Source: Bacillus nakamurai (GTDB taxonomy: Bacteria > Bacillota > Bacilli > Bacillales > Bacillaceae). Taken from it: DNA of 64,000 nucleotides. The stretch lies in NCBI RefSeq assembly GCF_001584325.1, contig NZ_LSAZ01000019.1, positions 1-64,000 of the forward strand, in the 5' to 3' direction. This document shows positions 45,161-54,275 of the stretch, in pieces. The notes under the pieces were generated by a model. The model was not told the DNA's origin. It searched no databases and saw only the letters and a program-made list of their open reading frames with translations. The translations under genes and the position numbers were made by a program. Within the stretch, counting starts at the first letter, position 1; the number at the start of each line of letters is the position of its first letter.

Positions 45161-46557
45161 TTGCAGCGGTTAAATAAGACACTGTGTAAGGGATACATTC
45201 AATATCCGGAAAAGGTTCTTCAATTCGGGGAAGGCAACTTTTTGCGGGCGTTTTTCGATTGGCAGGTTGACCAATTGAATCAATTGACGGATTTTAACGG
45301 CAGCGTTGTCGCCGTTCAGCCGAGAGGGTCTGGAAAAATTAACATATTAAACGAGCAGGACGGATTGTTTACGCTTTTTTTGCAGGGGATGAAGGACGGA
45401 AAACCTGTTAATGAACATACGATTGTCCGATCCATCAGCCGGGGCATTGATCTTTTTTCTGATTATGCATCATTTAAACGGCTGGCAAAAACGGAGGAGC
45501 TGCGTTTTATTATCTCCAATACGACAGAAGCCGGCATTAAGTTTGCTCAGAGGGAACGTTTGGAGGATATGCCGCAAAAAACATTCCCTGGGAAATTAAC
45601 GGCTTTTCTTTATTTTCGTTACAAGGCTTTTGCAGGCGATGCTGAAAAGGGCTGTATTATGCTGCCGTGTGAGCTGATTGAAGAAAATGGCCGGAGACTG
45701 AAGGAAACCGTTCTTCAATATGCTGAGCTGTGGAAGCTGGAGAAAGGTTTTATTCATTGGATTCATTATGCGAACATCTTTTGCAATACCTTAGTGGATC
45801 GGATTGTTCCGGGTTTTCCTGTGGACGACGGGGAGGAGCTCACCGAATCTCTCGGATATGAAGACCGTTTGCTTGTAGTGGGTGAACAATATTACTTATT
45901 ATTAGGGAGATTTTCAGATTACTTGATTGCACAGGGAGGAAGCACTGTCTTAACTGAGGTGCCGGAGATGTTCGGCGCTGAAACGATTCTCATGCAGCGG
46001 GCGGCCAACGAAGAAGTGTTTCATAAAACGGTCCGATTGATCAATGATTTCAATCAATATTTTATAAAGCACGAGCAGCCGATTTATGAAAACCCGTCAC
46101 CCGGAAACAAGGAAGGCGGCATTTCAACGCTTGAAGACAAGTCGCTTGGCTGCACACAAAAGCCGGAATTTCACCAGTTTCTGATGTACTGGCATACGGC
46201 GAAACACTGAAAACAAAGGGACTGACACTGCTTAGTGCGCCCGGCAATGATTTAATCGCTTCCTCAGCACTCGCCGCAGCGGGCTGCCACATCGTACTGT
46301 TTGCAACCGGAAGAGGCACACCTTTCGGCACATTTGTTCCGACTGTAAAGGTGTCAACGAATACAAACCTTTATCAATCAAAACCTCATTGGATTGACTA
46401 TAATGCAGGCCAATTAACAGAAGAACAAACAGCAGAGGATGATATTGTAAGAGATTTTATTCAATACATCATACAAGTCGCAAGCGGTGAGTTTGTCAAT
46501 AACGAAAAAAACGATTTTCGAGAGCTCGCGATTTTTAAGTCAGGTGTGACGTTATAA
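45161..46557 (+). pseudogene. uxaB'-'uxaA hybrid created by deletion, plus a frameshift
   Basis: AAGGAGG and a TTG at 45161 open tagaturonate reductase UxaB (QYPEKVLQFGEGNFLRAFFD, VVAVQPRGSGKINIL, HYANIFCNTLVDRIVPGFP, EDRLLVVGEQYY). At about 45895-45905 the sequence passes in frame into altronate dehydratase UxaA from its middle: LGRFSDYLIAQGGSTVLTEV, PEMFGAET, QPIYENPSPGNKEGGISTLE, DKSLGCTQK. One base is then missing at about 46160; the next frame gives AGISPVSDVLAYGETLKTKG, FATGRGTPFGTFVPTVKV and the end NDFRELAIFKSGVTL. About half of each enzyme is lost. A terminator follows. Confidence 0.85.
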
Positions 46558-46564
46558 GGGAAAA

Positions 46565-46592
46565 GGCGATCCGTGTAAGGGTCGCCTTTTCG
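46565..46592 (+). terminator. terminator of the uxaB-uxaA hybrid
   Basis: An 8-bp stem (GGCGATCC with GGGTCGCC, one T-G pair) is followed by TTTT. Confidence 0.75.
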
Positions 46593-46803
46593 TATTGTCC
46601 TATCAATTTGCGTCTTGAAATGAATTGTGGAATGGAGTGCACAAAAACTGAATGGTAGCACTAAACAAGCAGAAGAAATTTTTTAGTGATATCTAATTAA
46701 GTTATAATTATGTAATGGTGCCTTAAATAAGGAGATTTTTATAATACATATAATTATTATGGAAGATTGATTTTTTGATCATGTAATTTCAGAGGAGGGC
46801 CTA

Positions 46804-47475
46804 ATGAATAATATTTTATATATTGAAGATGACCAAGAAATTGGACAATTTGTAAAGGATGACTTAGAAGAACGGGGTTATATGATTAAGTGGCTCACTT
46901 CTTCCTATAATTATGAAAAATATATAGAAAAGGCTGACCTGATTGTACTTGATATTATGATGCCTGGTTTAGACGGATTTACAATCGGTCAAAGGATGAA
47001 AAAAACGCATCCGCAGATCCCTATTTTGCTTTTAACAGCCAGAACAGGTTTAGAAGATAAACTGAAAGGATTAGGGTTTGCGGATGATTATGTGACAAAG
47101 CCATTTCATCCCGATGAACTGGTCGCACGAATTGAAGTATTGTTAAGAAGGTTTGATAAGACTGCTATTCATGAGTTGAAGCTAAAACACTTAAGTATTT
47201 ACTTGAAAGAAAAAAGGATTTTAAATAATCAAAGCAATGAGGAAATATTTTTAACTGACAAGCAGTTAAGGATTTTTTTGCTTTTGCTTAGACATCCCAA
47301 TCAAATATTAACAAAGGAACAAATTTACGAAAATATTTGGGAACAGCCTTATATCGAAGGGGATAAGACGTTAATGGTACATATCCGGCATTTACGGCAA
47401 AAAATCGAGATAAACCCAAATGAGCCAGAGATTCTTGAAACAATCAGAGGGATAGGATATAGGATTAAACAATGA
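46804..47475 (+). CDS. OmpR-family response regulator
   Basis: This 223-residue regulator has receiver acidic residues in LYIEDDQE and the phospho-acceptor D50 in LIVLDIMMPGLDGF. Conserved TAR (LLLTARTG) and K (DDYVTKPF) complete the receiver. The C-terminal winged helix ends ETIRGIGYRIKQ. GAGGAGG precedes the ATG. It overlaps the kinase gene by 4 bases (ATGA). It probably controls the ABC genes at 48951 in response to a peptide or antibiotic; this is inference from order. AT-rich compared with the core genes around it. Confidence 0.9.
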   Translation: MNNILYIEDDQEIGQFVKDDLEERGYMIKWLTSSYNYEKYIEKADLIVLDIMMPGLDGFTIGQRMKKTHPQIPILLLTARTGLEDKLKGLGFADDYVTKPFHPDELVARIEVLLRRFDKTAIHELKLKHLSIYLKEKRILNNQSNEEIFLTDKQLRIFLLLLRHPNQILTKEQIYENIWEQPYIEGDKTLMVHIRHLRQKIEINPNEPEILETIRGIGYRIKQ

Positions 47476-48824
47476 AATTATCGACAAAGTACCTTATTAA
47501 TATCATTGCCTCAATTTTATTTTTTCCGATAGCCTTTTTAGGCGTTAATTTTCTATATTATGTCACATTAACATACATTATTGATCATCAGGGTCAAGTA
47601 CATTATGAACCAAATAAATTGGAAAGTGATTGGAAGTCCGATATAGAAAATTTTTCAGGAAAGTCTAATCGAGAAATTACAGCTGCATTTCCACACATGA
47701 AGCAATATAAACACTCTGATATCATTTGGATAAATGATAAGGGAAAGGTGATTTTTTCAACCTCAGATCGGTTCGCCAAAAAAGGTGAGATTATTCACGT
47801 AAGCGAATTGATCAAATTAATGGAACAAAACCAAAAGAAATATTTATTGCTGAGTGCTTATTTAAATGGGAGTGAAGACAGCGGGTATGCATTTTTAGAT
47901 ACTCCCCGCTCAATTATAGGCTCTCAATGGGAAGTTATGAGGGCCAAGTATTCCTATATATGGTTTATCGCCTTGATTTTTGTCTGTTCACTCTTTGTGA
48001 TTAATTCATGGATGTTTTTTGCAAAAATACAAAAAAGGTTAATTTCTCTGGGAAATCATATGAAAAAACAAGATAATGATGGAATACCAGAATTTGTAAC
48101 AGTTAAACAGTACGATGAACTGGGACAAGTGGAATATTCATTCAATCAAATGGTTGAGGAATTGAAGAACAGCAGACAAAAAGAGCGGGAAGAAGGTGAA
48201 ATCCGAAAAAACTTGATTGCTGATTTATCCCATGATTTAAGGACACCTCTTACGGTTATAAGAGGTCATACATTTTCGTTAAAGAATGAAATAAGCAGTG
48301 AAAATGGAAAGCATTCACTAGACATCATAAATGATAAAATTACTTTTATGGGCGAACTGATTGACAATTTGTCATCTTTTTCTCTTCTTGCTGCAGGTAA
48401 ATTGCCGCTTCATAAAAAGAGGTGTGACATATTAAAGATTATACGTTCTTCGTTAACAGCTTGGTATCCAATTTTTGAGAAAGAGCACTTTACAATAGAT
48501 ATTAATCTAAAGGAAAACATCGTATGGGAAATAGACGAGACTTGGTTAGAAAGAATTCTTGATAACATTTTTCAAAATGTTTTGCGCCATGCTAATTCTG
48601 GAAAATACGTTTCAGTGCAGACAAAATGTATAGAAAATAAACTCGCTATAATAATTGAGGATAAGGGCCCTGGAATGGATTATAGATCTGAAAGAAAAGG
48701 TGCCGGAATTGGATTGTCTATCATAAATATGATGCTCAAACAAATGAGACTGGAACATAAAATAAAAAGCAATCAAAACGGAACGGTTTTTATTATTTAC
48801 CAAAACAGCAGTGAAGAAACGTGA
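47472..48824 (+). CDS. sensor histidine kinase
   Basis: This 450-residue membrane kinase has one helix at about 10-32, an extracytoplasmic sensor part of about 125 residues, and a second helix at about 160-180. A HAMP-like linker (VKQYDELGQVEYSFNQMVEE) and the phospho-acceptor His in NLIADLSHDLRTPLTVI follow. The ATPase boxes are DNIFQNVLRHA, IEDKGPGM and KGAGIGLSIINMMLK. It is the cognate partner of the overlapping response regulator. Confidence 0.9.
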   Translation: MKLSTKYLINIIASILFFPIAFLGVNFLYYVTLTYIIDHQGQVHYEPNKLESDWKSDIENFSGKSNREITAAFPHMKQYKHSDIIWINDKGKVIFSTSDRFAKKGEIIHVSELIKLMEQNQKKYLLLSAYLNGSEDSGYAFLDTPRSIIGSQWEVMRAKYSYIWFIALIFVCSLFVINSWMFFAKIQKRLISLGNHMKKQDNDGIPEFVTVKQYDELGQVEYSFNQMVEELKNSRQKEREEGEIRKNLIADLSHDLRTPLTVIRGHTFSLKNEISSENGKHSLDIINDKITFMGELIDNLSSFSLLAAGKLPLHKKRCDILKIIRSSLTAWYPIFEKEHFTIDINLKENIVWEIDETWLERILDNIFQNVLRHANSGKYVSVQTKCIENKLAIIIEDKGPGMDYRSERKGAGIGLSIINMMLKQMRLEHKIKSNQNGTVFIIYQNSSEET

Positions 48825-48850
48825 AACCATAGCGGTTTCACGTATTTTTA
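48819..48850 (+). terminator. terminator of the two-component operon
   Basis: A perfect 10-bp stem (ACGTGAAACC with GGTTTCACGT) with a 5-base loop is followed by ATTTTT. The kinase stop codon lies in the stem. Between it and the next gene is a perfect palindrome GTTTATATTATAAAC (48908-48922). Confidence 0.85.
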
Positions 48851-48950
48851 TGTTGAGAAATTTAAACTTAAATTAACCTTGATTATATCTTCTTTTTAAC
48901 CTCGTAAGTTTATATTATAAACAGAACAAGACGGAAAGGGATGATGATAA

Positions 48951-49886
48951 GTGGAGAAGGATGGTCCAGCTTTAATATCTAAAGGTATTAATGTTTCTAT
49001 AAAAAAGAAAGAAATTTTACATGATATAAATTTGACACTGGAGAAAAGGAAAATTTACGGTTTGTTAGGTCCGAATGGTGCAGGGAAAACGACATTGCTT
49101 AAAGTTCTGTTAGGGATCTTTCCTCCAACTTCAGGTGAAGTGATTTTTGAGGGAAATAACTTATATTGTAATCCGAATAACGATGTGATTCAGTCTATCG
49201 GAAGCATTATTGAATTTCCCGGTTTTTATGAAAATTTGACTCTTTTTGAGAATATTAAACTGCATCTTAACTATTTAAAAAGATCAGCTTCGGAAGAAGA
49301 AATAAATGAGGTTTTAGGAGCGGTTGGACTTTATGAACATAAAGATAAGCTGTTTTCACAAACTTCATTAGGAATGAAACAGAGGCTGGGAATCGCCAGA
49401 GCAATTGCGCACGCTCCCGCATTGCTTTTGCTGGATGAACCGACGAACGGTTTAGATCCTTATGGTATTAAAGAAGTGAGGGAAATGCTGATACAAGAAG
49501 TAATGAAAAATGGGACCACAGTCGTTATCTCAAGTCATCTCTTAAGTGAGATTAATCTCATGGCTGATGAATTGCTTATTATGAATAAGGGACAAATTAT
49601 TTTTGAGTCAGCCTTTATGAAAAATACACAACATCTTTATTTATACAAAATACCAGCGGAAGCAGGAATTGATTGGGCGGATATTGAGGAATTTGCTGAT
49701 CATATTATTTCAAGAAATACACAGCAATTTGAATTTATTTCGGTAGTGCATCCGTCGGAAATGAAAGAGAATTTAAATCCTTATGGAGTTAACATGGAAT
49801 CTATTGACGGATTTAAGTTATCTTTGGAAGATCTTTATTTAAAACTGCTGGCCAAGGAGGAAGGTCATGAGTCTGTTAGTGCGTAA
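48951..49886 (+). CDS. ABC transporter ATPase (BcrA/lantibiotic-immunity type)
   Basis: This 311-residue ATPase has Walker A LLGPNGAGKTTLLKVLLG, signature TSLGMKQRLGIARA, Walker B LLLLDEPTNGLDPYG and switch His SSHLLSE. The C-terminal 80 residues are typical of BcrA-like subunits of bacitracin or lantibiotic export/immunity systems. It starts at a GTG eight bases behind GAAAGGGA. It overlaps the permease gene by 20 bases. Confidence 0.85.
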   Translation: MEKDGPALISKGINVSIKKKEILHDINLTLEKRKIYGLLGPNGAGKTTLLKVLLGIFPPTSGEVIFEGNNLYCNPNNDVIQSIGSIIEFPGFYENLTLFENIKLHLNYLKRSASEEEINEVLGAVGLYEHKDKLFSQTSLGMKQRLGIARAIAHAPALLLLDEPTNGLDPYGIKEVREMLIQEVMKNGTTVVISSHLLSEINLMADELLIMNKGQIIFESAFMKNTQHLYLYKIPAEAGIDWADIEEFADHIISRNTQQFEFISVVHPSEMKENLNPYGVNMESIDGFKLSLEDLYLKLLAKEEGHESVSA

Positions 49887-50598
49887 CGAATTTATGAAAC
49901 TGAAAAGACTAAAATCAATTTATGTTATTTTCTTTCTAAGCTTTTTGCCATTCCTCATAAATGGAATCGGTCTTCTGACTATGAATGAAAATACAGATTG
50001 GAATAAATTTTATATGTTTGTTTTTAATCAGTATTCCATCCTTTTTCCAACTGTTATTTTTATTTTTTCAGGTTTTTATTTTTATTTAGAGTTTAAAAAC
50101 AAGACAATGTTGAACTGGATGTCATATCCGTATCATAAATTCAAATTGATTTTATCAAAGCTAGCTGCAGCTTTTCTATTTTTGTTTTTGATTTCGTCTA
50201 TTAATCATGTTATTCACTTAACAACCTTGTTTTTCTTTTTTGGGGAAGACGTAACGGCTAACGACTTGTTTTAGTTAGTAGCAACATCTTTTACTTCCAC
50301 CACTCTAAGTCTGCTTACAATTCCGATTGCGGCTTTAATTGCATTCTTAAGTAAAAATGTAGTGGTTGTAATGATAACAGGTGTAGCCTCATTTCTAGTA
50401 ATGACAATACTGTTAGCAAGTGATATCTCAATCGTCTTTCCTTTTTCTTTTATTTATCGTTTCAGTATTCAAATTTTTGAAAGTGATATGGGATATTCCA
50501 ATTCAATTTTTTCAGTTTGGGGATTACTGATACTGGGACTGTATGTTTCGGTTTCCTTATCAGGCCTATACGTTTATTCGAAAAAAAACAGAATGTAA
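49867..50598 (+). pseudogene. ABC-2 type permease with one in-frame amber codon
   Basis: A 243-codon membrane subunit with about six helices opens SLLVRNEFMKLKRLKSIYVI and ends LSGLYVYSKKNRM. The coding frame is open throughout except for one TAG at 50272-50274 (TANDLF, stop, LVATSFTSTTLSL). No frameshift is involved. The piece after the stop has no start signal. Unless the codon is read through or miscalled, the transporter is inactive. It is the partner of the ATPase at 48951. Confidence 0.8.
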
Positions 50599-50615
50599 AT
50601 GGAGGATGATTTTAC

Positions 50616-50807
50616 ATGGAGCAAATTATTTTTGTGATTTCAATGCTGGCTTTAGGAGTTACGCTGGTTACATTTTTCGGAATGATTTTGAATGACGGAT
50701 TAAGAGGAGTATTAAACTTCTCAAGAAAACCCGTAAAATTTATGACTGGATCATTTCTGGTATACATCGTTGCGTTTGCTGTTTATATTTTAATAAGTGT
50801 GAAATGA
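50616..50807 (+). CDS. small two-helix membrane protein
   Basis: This 63-residue protein has helices at about 3-25 and 45-62, separated by a basic loop (RGVLNFSRKPVKF). GGAGGATG precedes the ATG. It is the last gene of the ABC operon and could be a dedicated immunity or accessory peptide. No family is recognised. Its end overlaps the truncated yjnA on the other strand, marking the island border. Confidence 0.55.
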   Translation: MEQIIFVISMLALGVTLVTFFGMILNDGLRGVLNFSRKPVKFMTGSFLVYIVAFAVYILISVK

Positions 50808-51004
50808 ACGGTCTGTTGTTTCCAATGGGAAACAACGCCAAACAGTTTGGTGATCGAGTTATATAAAAGATCAGTGCCGACCGCGATAGACGGGTTGATT
50901 CCTAAAATAATCAATAAGGGAGTTAAAAGCGCCGCTCCCCCGACACCCGTTAACCCGACCAGCGTTCCGACAATGAAACCCATGAATAAAATACTTACAC
51001 TCAT
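50783..51004 (-). pseudogene. yjnA: YjnA (TauE/SafE family) N-terminal fragment
   Basis: Only about 68 codons remain of a membrane transporter of normally about 250 residues: FMGFIVGTLVGLTGVGGAAL, LTPLLIILGINPSIAVGTDL and ITKLFGVVSHWKQQTVHF. After that the frame runs into the ABC island (TLIKI-stop). The ribosome-binding site and start are intact. In B. subtilis yjnA lies between uxaA and yjoA, so the island has replaced its 3' part. Confidence 0.85.
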
Positions 51005-51150
51005 CTGAATGCCTCCTGAATAATCCGACTATTTTTATCAGATTATATATGATTAGAAGGCTATAATCAATTAAATTTTTAGAATATTTAAATGAATAGA
51101 AAAAATCCGCCGGCCCAGCAATGATATCGCTGGTTCGGCGGATGAGCAGG

Positions 51151-51615
51151 CTATGATTTTTGCTGATAAAACGGAAGGTCAGTATGGCCCATTTCTCTTA
51201 CATATACAAACAAATTCCCTTTATGATGAATCTCATGCTCCATGGCAAGCTGAAGGAGAGCGGCTCCGGTTACATATCTGCCGAAACTGGCGGTCAGGTC
51301 AATTTCGCGGTTCAGCTGCTCATCAGTCAGCTCTGACAAAATGTTTGTCGTTTTTTCTGTGTACGTTTTCGCCAGTTTTATGAGATCTGTTTCTTCTTCC
51401 TTGGGCATGTTTTGGAGTGCTGATCCATTTCCTTCTTTAATGATTGTTGCGAACATGAGGAATGAAGAAAAAATGTGTTTCACAAGTTCTTCAGCAGACA
51501 TTGATGTTTCCGCAGATTTGTAATCGTAATGCTCCCGGCTGATTTTTTCCGCCAGTTCAATCGTCACATTTCGATGTGATAAAAAGTGGCTGACCAGTTG
51601 ATTTTGTGCTGTCAT
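51151..51615 (-). CDS. yjoA: DinB superfamily protein YjoA
   Basis: This 154-residue DinB-fold protein has metal-ligand histidines in AEELVKHIFSSFL and AMEHEIHHKGNLF. Strand and position before rapA agree with yjoA of B. subtilis. The gene yjoB (AAA ATPase), which lies between yjoA and rapA in strain 168, is absent here. Function unknown. Confidence 0.88.
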   Translation of the reverse strand: MTAQNQLVSHFLSHRNVTIELAEKISREHYDYKSAETSMSAEELVKHIFSSFLMFATIIKEGNGSALQNMPKEEETDLIKLAKTYTEKTTNILSELTDEQLNREIDLTASFGRYVTGAALLQLAMEHEIHHKGNLFVYVREMGHTDLPFYQQKS

Positions 51616-51832
51616 GTGTTTACCCCCATTTAAAAAGATAAAAGCTGTACTGACATGCTATATCAGTTGGGAGGGAAGAGACAAGCAATAAGCCCCGGTG
51701 CAGCAGGAAAAACAGCGGCTGAATCTTTGCGGTTAGCCGAAATTCGACAATTGCGGTCTTTTTGCGTTCTTCTTTTTCTTGCAAATATGATAAAATATGA
51801 CATATCTCGGTCATTCCAAAAGGGGGGATTAA

Positions 51833-52969
51833 TTGAGGATGAAGCAGACTATTCCGTCCTCTTTTGTCGGGCTCAAAATTAATGAATGGTATACCCATAT
51901 CCGACAGTTTCACGTGTTTGAAGCGGAACGCGTCAAACGTGAAGTAGAGAGAGAAATTGAGGATATGGAAGAAGATCAGGATTTATTGCTGTATTATTCA
52001 TTAATGGAATTCAGACACCGTGTCATGCTTGATTACATCAAGCCTTTAAAAGAGGACCCTTCTCAGCCTGAGTTTTCAGAATTATTGGAAGACATTGAAG
52101 GCAATCAGTACAAGCTTACAGGTTTGCTTGATTACTATTTTAATTTCTTTCGAGGAATGTATGAATTCAAACAAAAAATGTTCTTAAACGCCATGATGTA
52201 TTACAAACGGGCTGAAAAAAACCTTGCCCTCGTTTCTGACGACATCGAAAAAGCTGAGTTTGCTTTTAAAATGGCCGAGATTTTCTACAACCTGAAACAA
52301 ACCTACGTCTCCATGAGTTATGCTGTTCAAGCGCTTGAAACGTACCAATCGTATGAAACGTACAACGTCCGCAGAATCCAATGTGAATTCGTTATTGCAG
52401 GGAATTATGATGACATGCAGTATCCAGAAAGAGCATTGCCCCACTTAGAACTGGCTTTAGATCTTGCAAAAAAAGAAGGCAATCCCCGTCTTATCAGTTC
52501 AGCCTTATATAATCTCGGAAACTGTTACGAAAAAATGGGAGACCTCTCTAAAGCAGCCGAATATTTTGAGACATCCGTTTCCATTTGCAAGTCAGAAAAG
52601 TTCGATAATCTTCCGCATTCTATTTACTCATTAACACAGGTTCTTTATAAACAAAACACAACTGCTGAAGCAGAGGAGCAATACCGTCTGGGACTGGACA
52701 TTGCCCGCGAGTACAATGATGAATTGTTTGTAGAGCTGTTTCAATTTTTACATGCGTTATACGGAAAGAAAATGGATAACGCATCCGTCAAGCACACGTT
52801 TGATTTTCTGGAAGAACACATGCTGTATCCGTATGTAGAAGAACTGGCGCATGATGCTGCTAAATTTTACATGGAACATGGACAGCCTGAAAAAGCGCTC
52901 ACGTTTTACGAGAAAATGGTGCACGCCCAAAAACAAATCCAGAGAGGAGATTGTCTCTATGAAATCTAA
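51833..52969 (+). CDS. rapA: response regulator aspartate phosphatase RapA
   Basis: This 378-residue protein removes phosphate from Spo0F~P and so delays sporulation. The N-terminal three-helix bundle (KINEWYTHIRQFHVFEAERV to YSLMEFRHRVMLDYIK) is followed by TPR repeats (PRLISSALYNLGNCYEKMGD and others), which bind the inhibitory pentapeptide. The TTG at 51833 gives MRMKQT as in RapA and has AGGGGGG upstream. phrA overlaps its end. The protein follows RapA of strain 168 closely. Confidence 0.95.
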   Translation: MRMKQTIPSSFVGLKINEWYTHIRQFHVFEAERVKREVEREIEDMEEDQDLLLYYSLMEFRHRVMLDYIKPLKEDPSQPEFSELLEDIEGNQYKLTGLLDYYFNFFRGMYEFKQKMFLNAMMYYKRAEKNLALVSDDIEKAEFAFKMAEIFYNLKQTYVSMSYAVQALETYQSYETYNVRRIQCEFVIAGNYDDMQYPERALPHLELALDLAKKEGNPRLISSALYNLGNCYEKMGDLSKAAEYFETSVSICKSEKFDNLPHSIYSLTQVLYKQNTTAEAEEQYRLGLDIAREYNDELFVELFQFLHALYGKKMDNASVKHTFDFLEEHMLYPYVEELAHDAAKFYMEHGQPEKALTFYEKMVHAQKQIQRGDCLYEI

Positions 52970-53093
52970 ACTGTTGTCAGGATTGCTGCTTGTTGCTGTC
53001 GGGTTCAGCTTTACACAGGTGTTCAGCCATGAAAGCCATTCAGCGGATCAAACGGACGGCACATTTCACATTGCCGCACGCAACCAAACATAA
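52959..53093 (+). CDS. phrA: PhrA pro-peptide (quorum signal ARNQT)
   Basis: This 44-residue precursor has a signal segment (KSKLLSGLLLVAVGFSFTQV), a short linker, and the C-terminus HIAARNQT. The last five residues ARNQT equal the known PhrA signal that enters the cell through Opp and blocks RapA. The ATG lies inside the end of rapA, 11 bases before its stop, so the two are coupled. Confidence 0.95.
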   Translation: MKSKLLSGLLLVAVGFSFTQVFSHESHSADQTDGTFHIAARNQT

Positions 53094-53100
53094 ATACATG

Positions 53101-53130
53101 AAGACCCTTCCTCTGAAGGGTCTTATTTAG
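53101..53130 (+). terminator. terminator of rapA-phrA
   Basis: A perfect 10-bp stem (AAGACCCTTC with GAAGGGTCTT) with a 4-base loop is followed by ATTTAG. Confidence 0.85.
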
Positions 53131-53198
53131 TTTCCGCTCCTCTTCTCATTGCAGCATTTTTATCCAAATACAGGGTCTTTCTGCTCGGACATCCGTCC

Positions 53199-53222
53199 TA
53201 CGAATGCCACCTAGTAGTGAAA
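53199..53222 (+). promoter_or_regulatory. xlyB promoter: Xpf-type late promoter motif before xlyB
   Basis: TACGAATGCCACCTAGTAGT followed by GAA matches the element between xpf and xtmA (TACGTTTGCCACCTAGAAGT then GAA) in 20 of 23 positions. No good SigA promoter is seen before xlyB. I infer that the PBSX sigma-like factor Xpf drives this lysin gene. Confidence 0.65.
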
Positions 53223-53244
53223 AAGGCATAAGGAGAGATGAAGA

Positions 53245-54195
53245 GTGAGTATTGAAGTAAAAAAACGGCTCGTATCTGCGGATAAATACGCATTAAAGTG
53301 CCCCAATACGATGACGCCGGAGTATATTACCATTCATAATACGGCGAATGACGCATCAGCTGCTAATGAAATCAGCTATATGATCGGCAACAGCGAATCA
53401 ACAAGCTATCATTTTGCTGTCGATGACAAAGAAGTGATTCAAGGGGTGCCTCTGGACCGAAATGCCTGGCACTCGGGAGACGGCACTAACGGTACGGGAA
53501 ACAGGAAGTCAATTGCGGTAGAAATCTGCTACAGCAAGTCTGGCGGCGCACGGTACAGAGCTGCAGAGGACCTGGCGATCACATTTATCGCACAGCTGCT
53601 GAGGGAGCGCGGCTGGGGGATTGACCGGATCAGAAAACATCAGGACTGGAACGGAAAATATTGCCCGCACCGTATTTTGTCCGAGGGCCGCTGGGATGAA
53701 GTGAAGGCTGCGATTGAAAAAAAATTAAATGGGAGTGCTGATGTTAAAACTGTCTCATCTGCACATAAGGACTCCGTTTATTACGTCAAAAAAGGCGATA
53801 CGCTTTCTGGAATTGCCCAAAGCACCGGTGTGAGCTTGAAGACGCTGCAAAGCATAAACCACATTCAAAATCCTAATCTGATTAAGATCGGCCAAGCGAT
53901 CAAGCTTCATTCTGCGGTCTCATCTCCCAGCCAAGCGAGTCACTGGAAGCTCCCGTCCGGCATTCTTAAGGTGACAAGCCCTATGATGAAAGGCAGTGCT
54001 GTTCTCCAAGTGCAGCAGGCGCTCTCTTCGCTTTATTTTTATCCTGACAAAGGCGCCAAAAATCATGGAGCTGACGGTGTATACGGACCGAAAACGGCAA
54101 ATGCCGTCAAACGGTTCCAATCAGTGAACGGCTTACCAGCTGACGGAATATACGGACCGAAGACAAAAGCAAAATTGGAAGCAAAGCTCTCTTAA
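53245..54195 (+). CDS. xlyB: N-acetylmuramoyl-L-alanine amidase XlyB
   Basis: This 316-residue PBSX lysin has an Amidase_2 domain (about 15-155) with zinc-site regions EYITIHNTANDAS and RKHQDWNGKYCPHRI. A LysM domain (about 178-224, YYVKKGDTLSGIAQSTGVSL) and a peptidoglycan-binding repeat (about 238-316) follow. GTG at 53245 lies nine bases behind AAGGAG. The length equals that of B. subtilis XlyB (317). It stands apart from the other late genes, to the left of the repressor, and has its own late-type promoter. Confidence 0.95.
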   Translation: MSIEVKKRLVSADKYALKCPNTMTPEYITIHNTANDASAANEISYMIGNSESTSYHFAVDDKEVIQGVPLDRNAWHSGDGTNGTGNRKSIAVEICYSKSGGARYRAAEDLAITFIAQLLRERGWGIDRIRKHQDWNGKYCPHRILSEGRWDEVKAAIEKKLNGSADVKTVSSAHKDSVYYVKKGDTLSGIAQSTGVSLKTLQSINHIQNPNLIKIGQAIKLHSAVSSPSQASHWKLPSGILKVTSPMMKGSAVLQVQQALSSLYFYPDKGAKNHGADGVYGPKTANAVKRFQSVNGLPADGIYGPKTKAKLEAKLS

Positions 54196-54275
54196 CCTAA
54201 AGGCGAAGAAAACCATTTTCATTTTGTCCGGTGTAGCGTAAACTGGTGCTGATACGTAAAGGAGAGCACCTGAAT

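Noticed and set aside
45161-46557. A genuine bifunctional UxaB-UxaA fusion enzyme
   Set aside because: Each part lacks about half of its enzyme, and a frameshift follows inside the UxaA part, so no activity can be expected.
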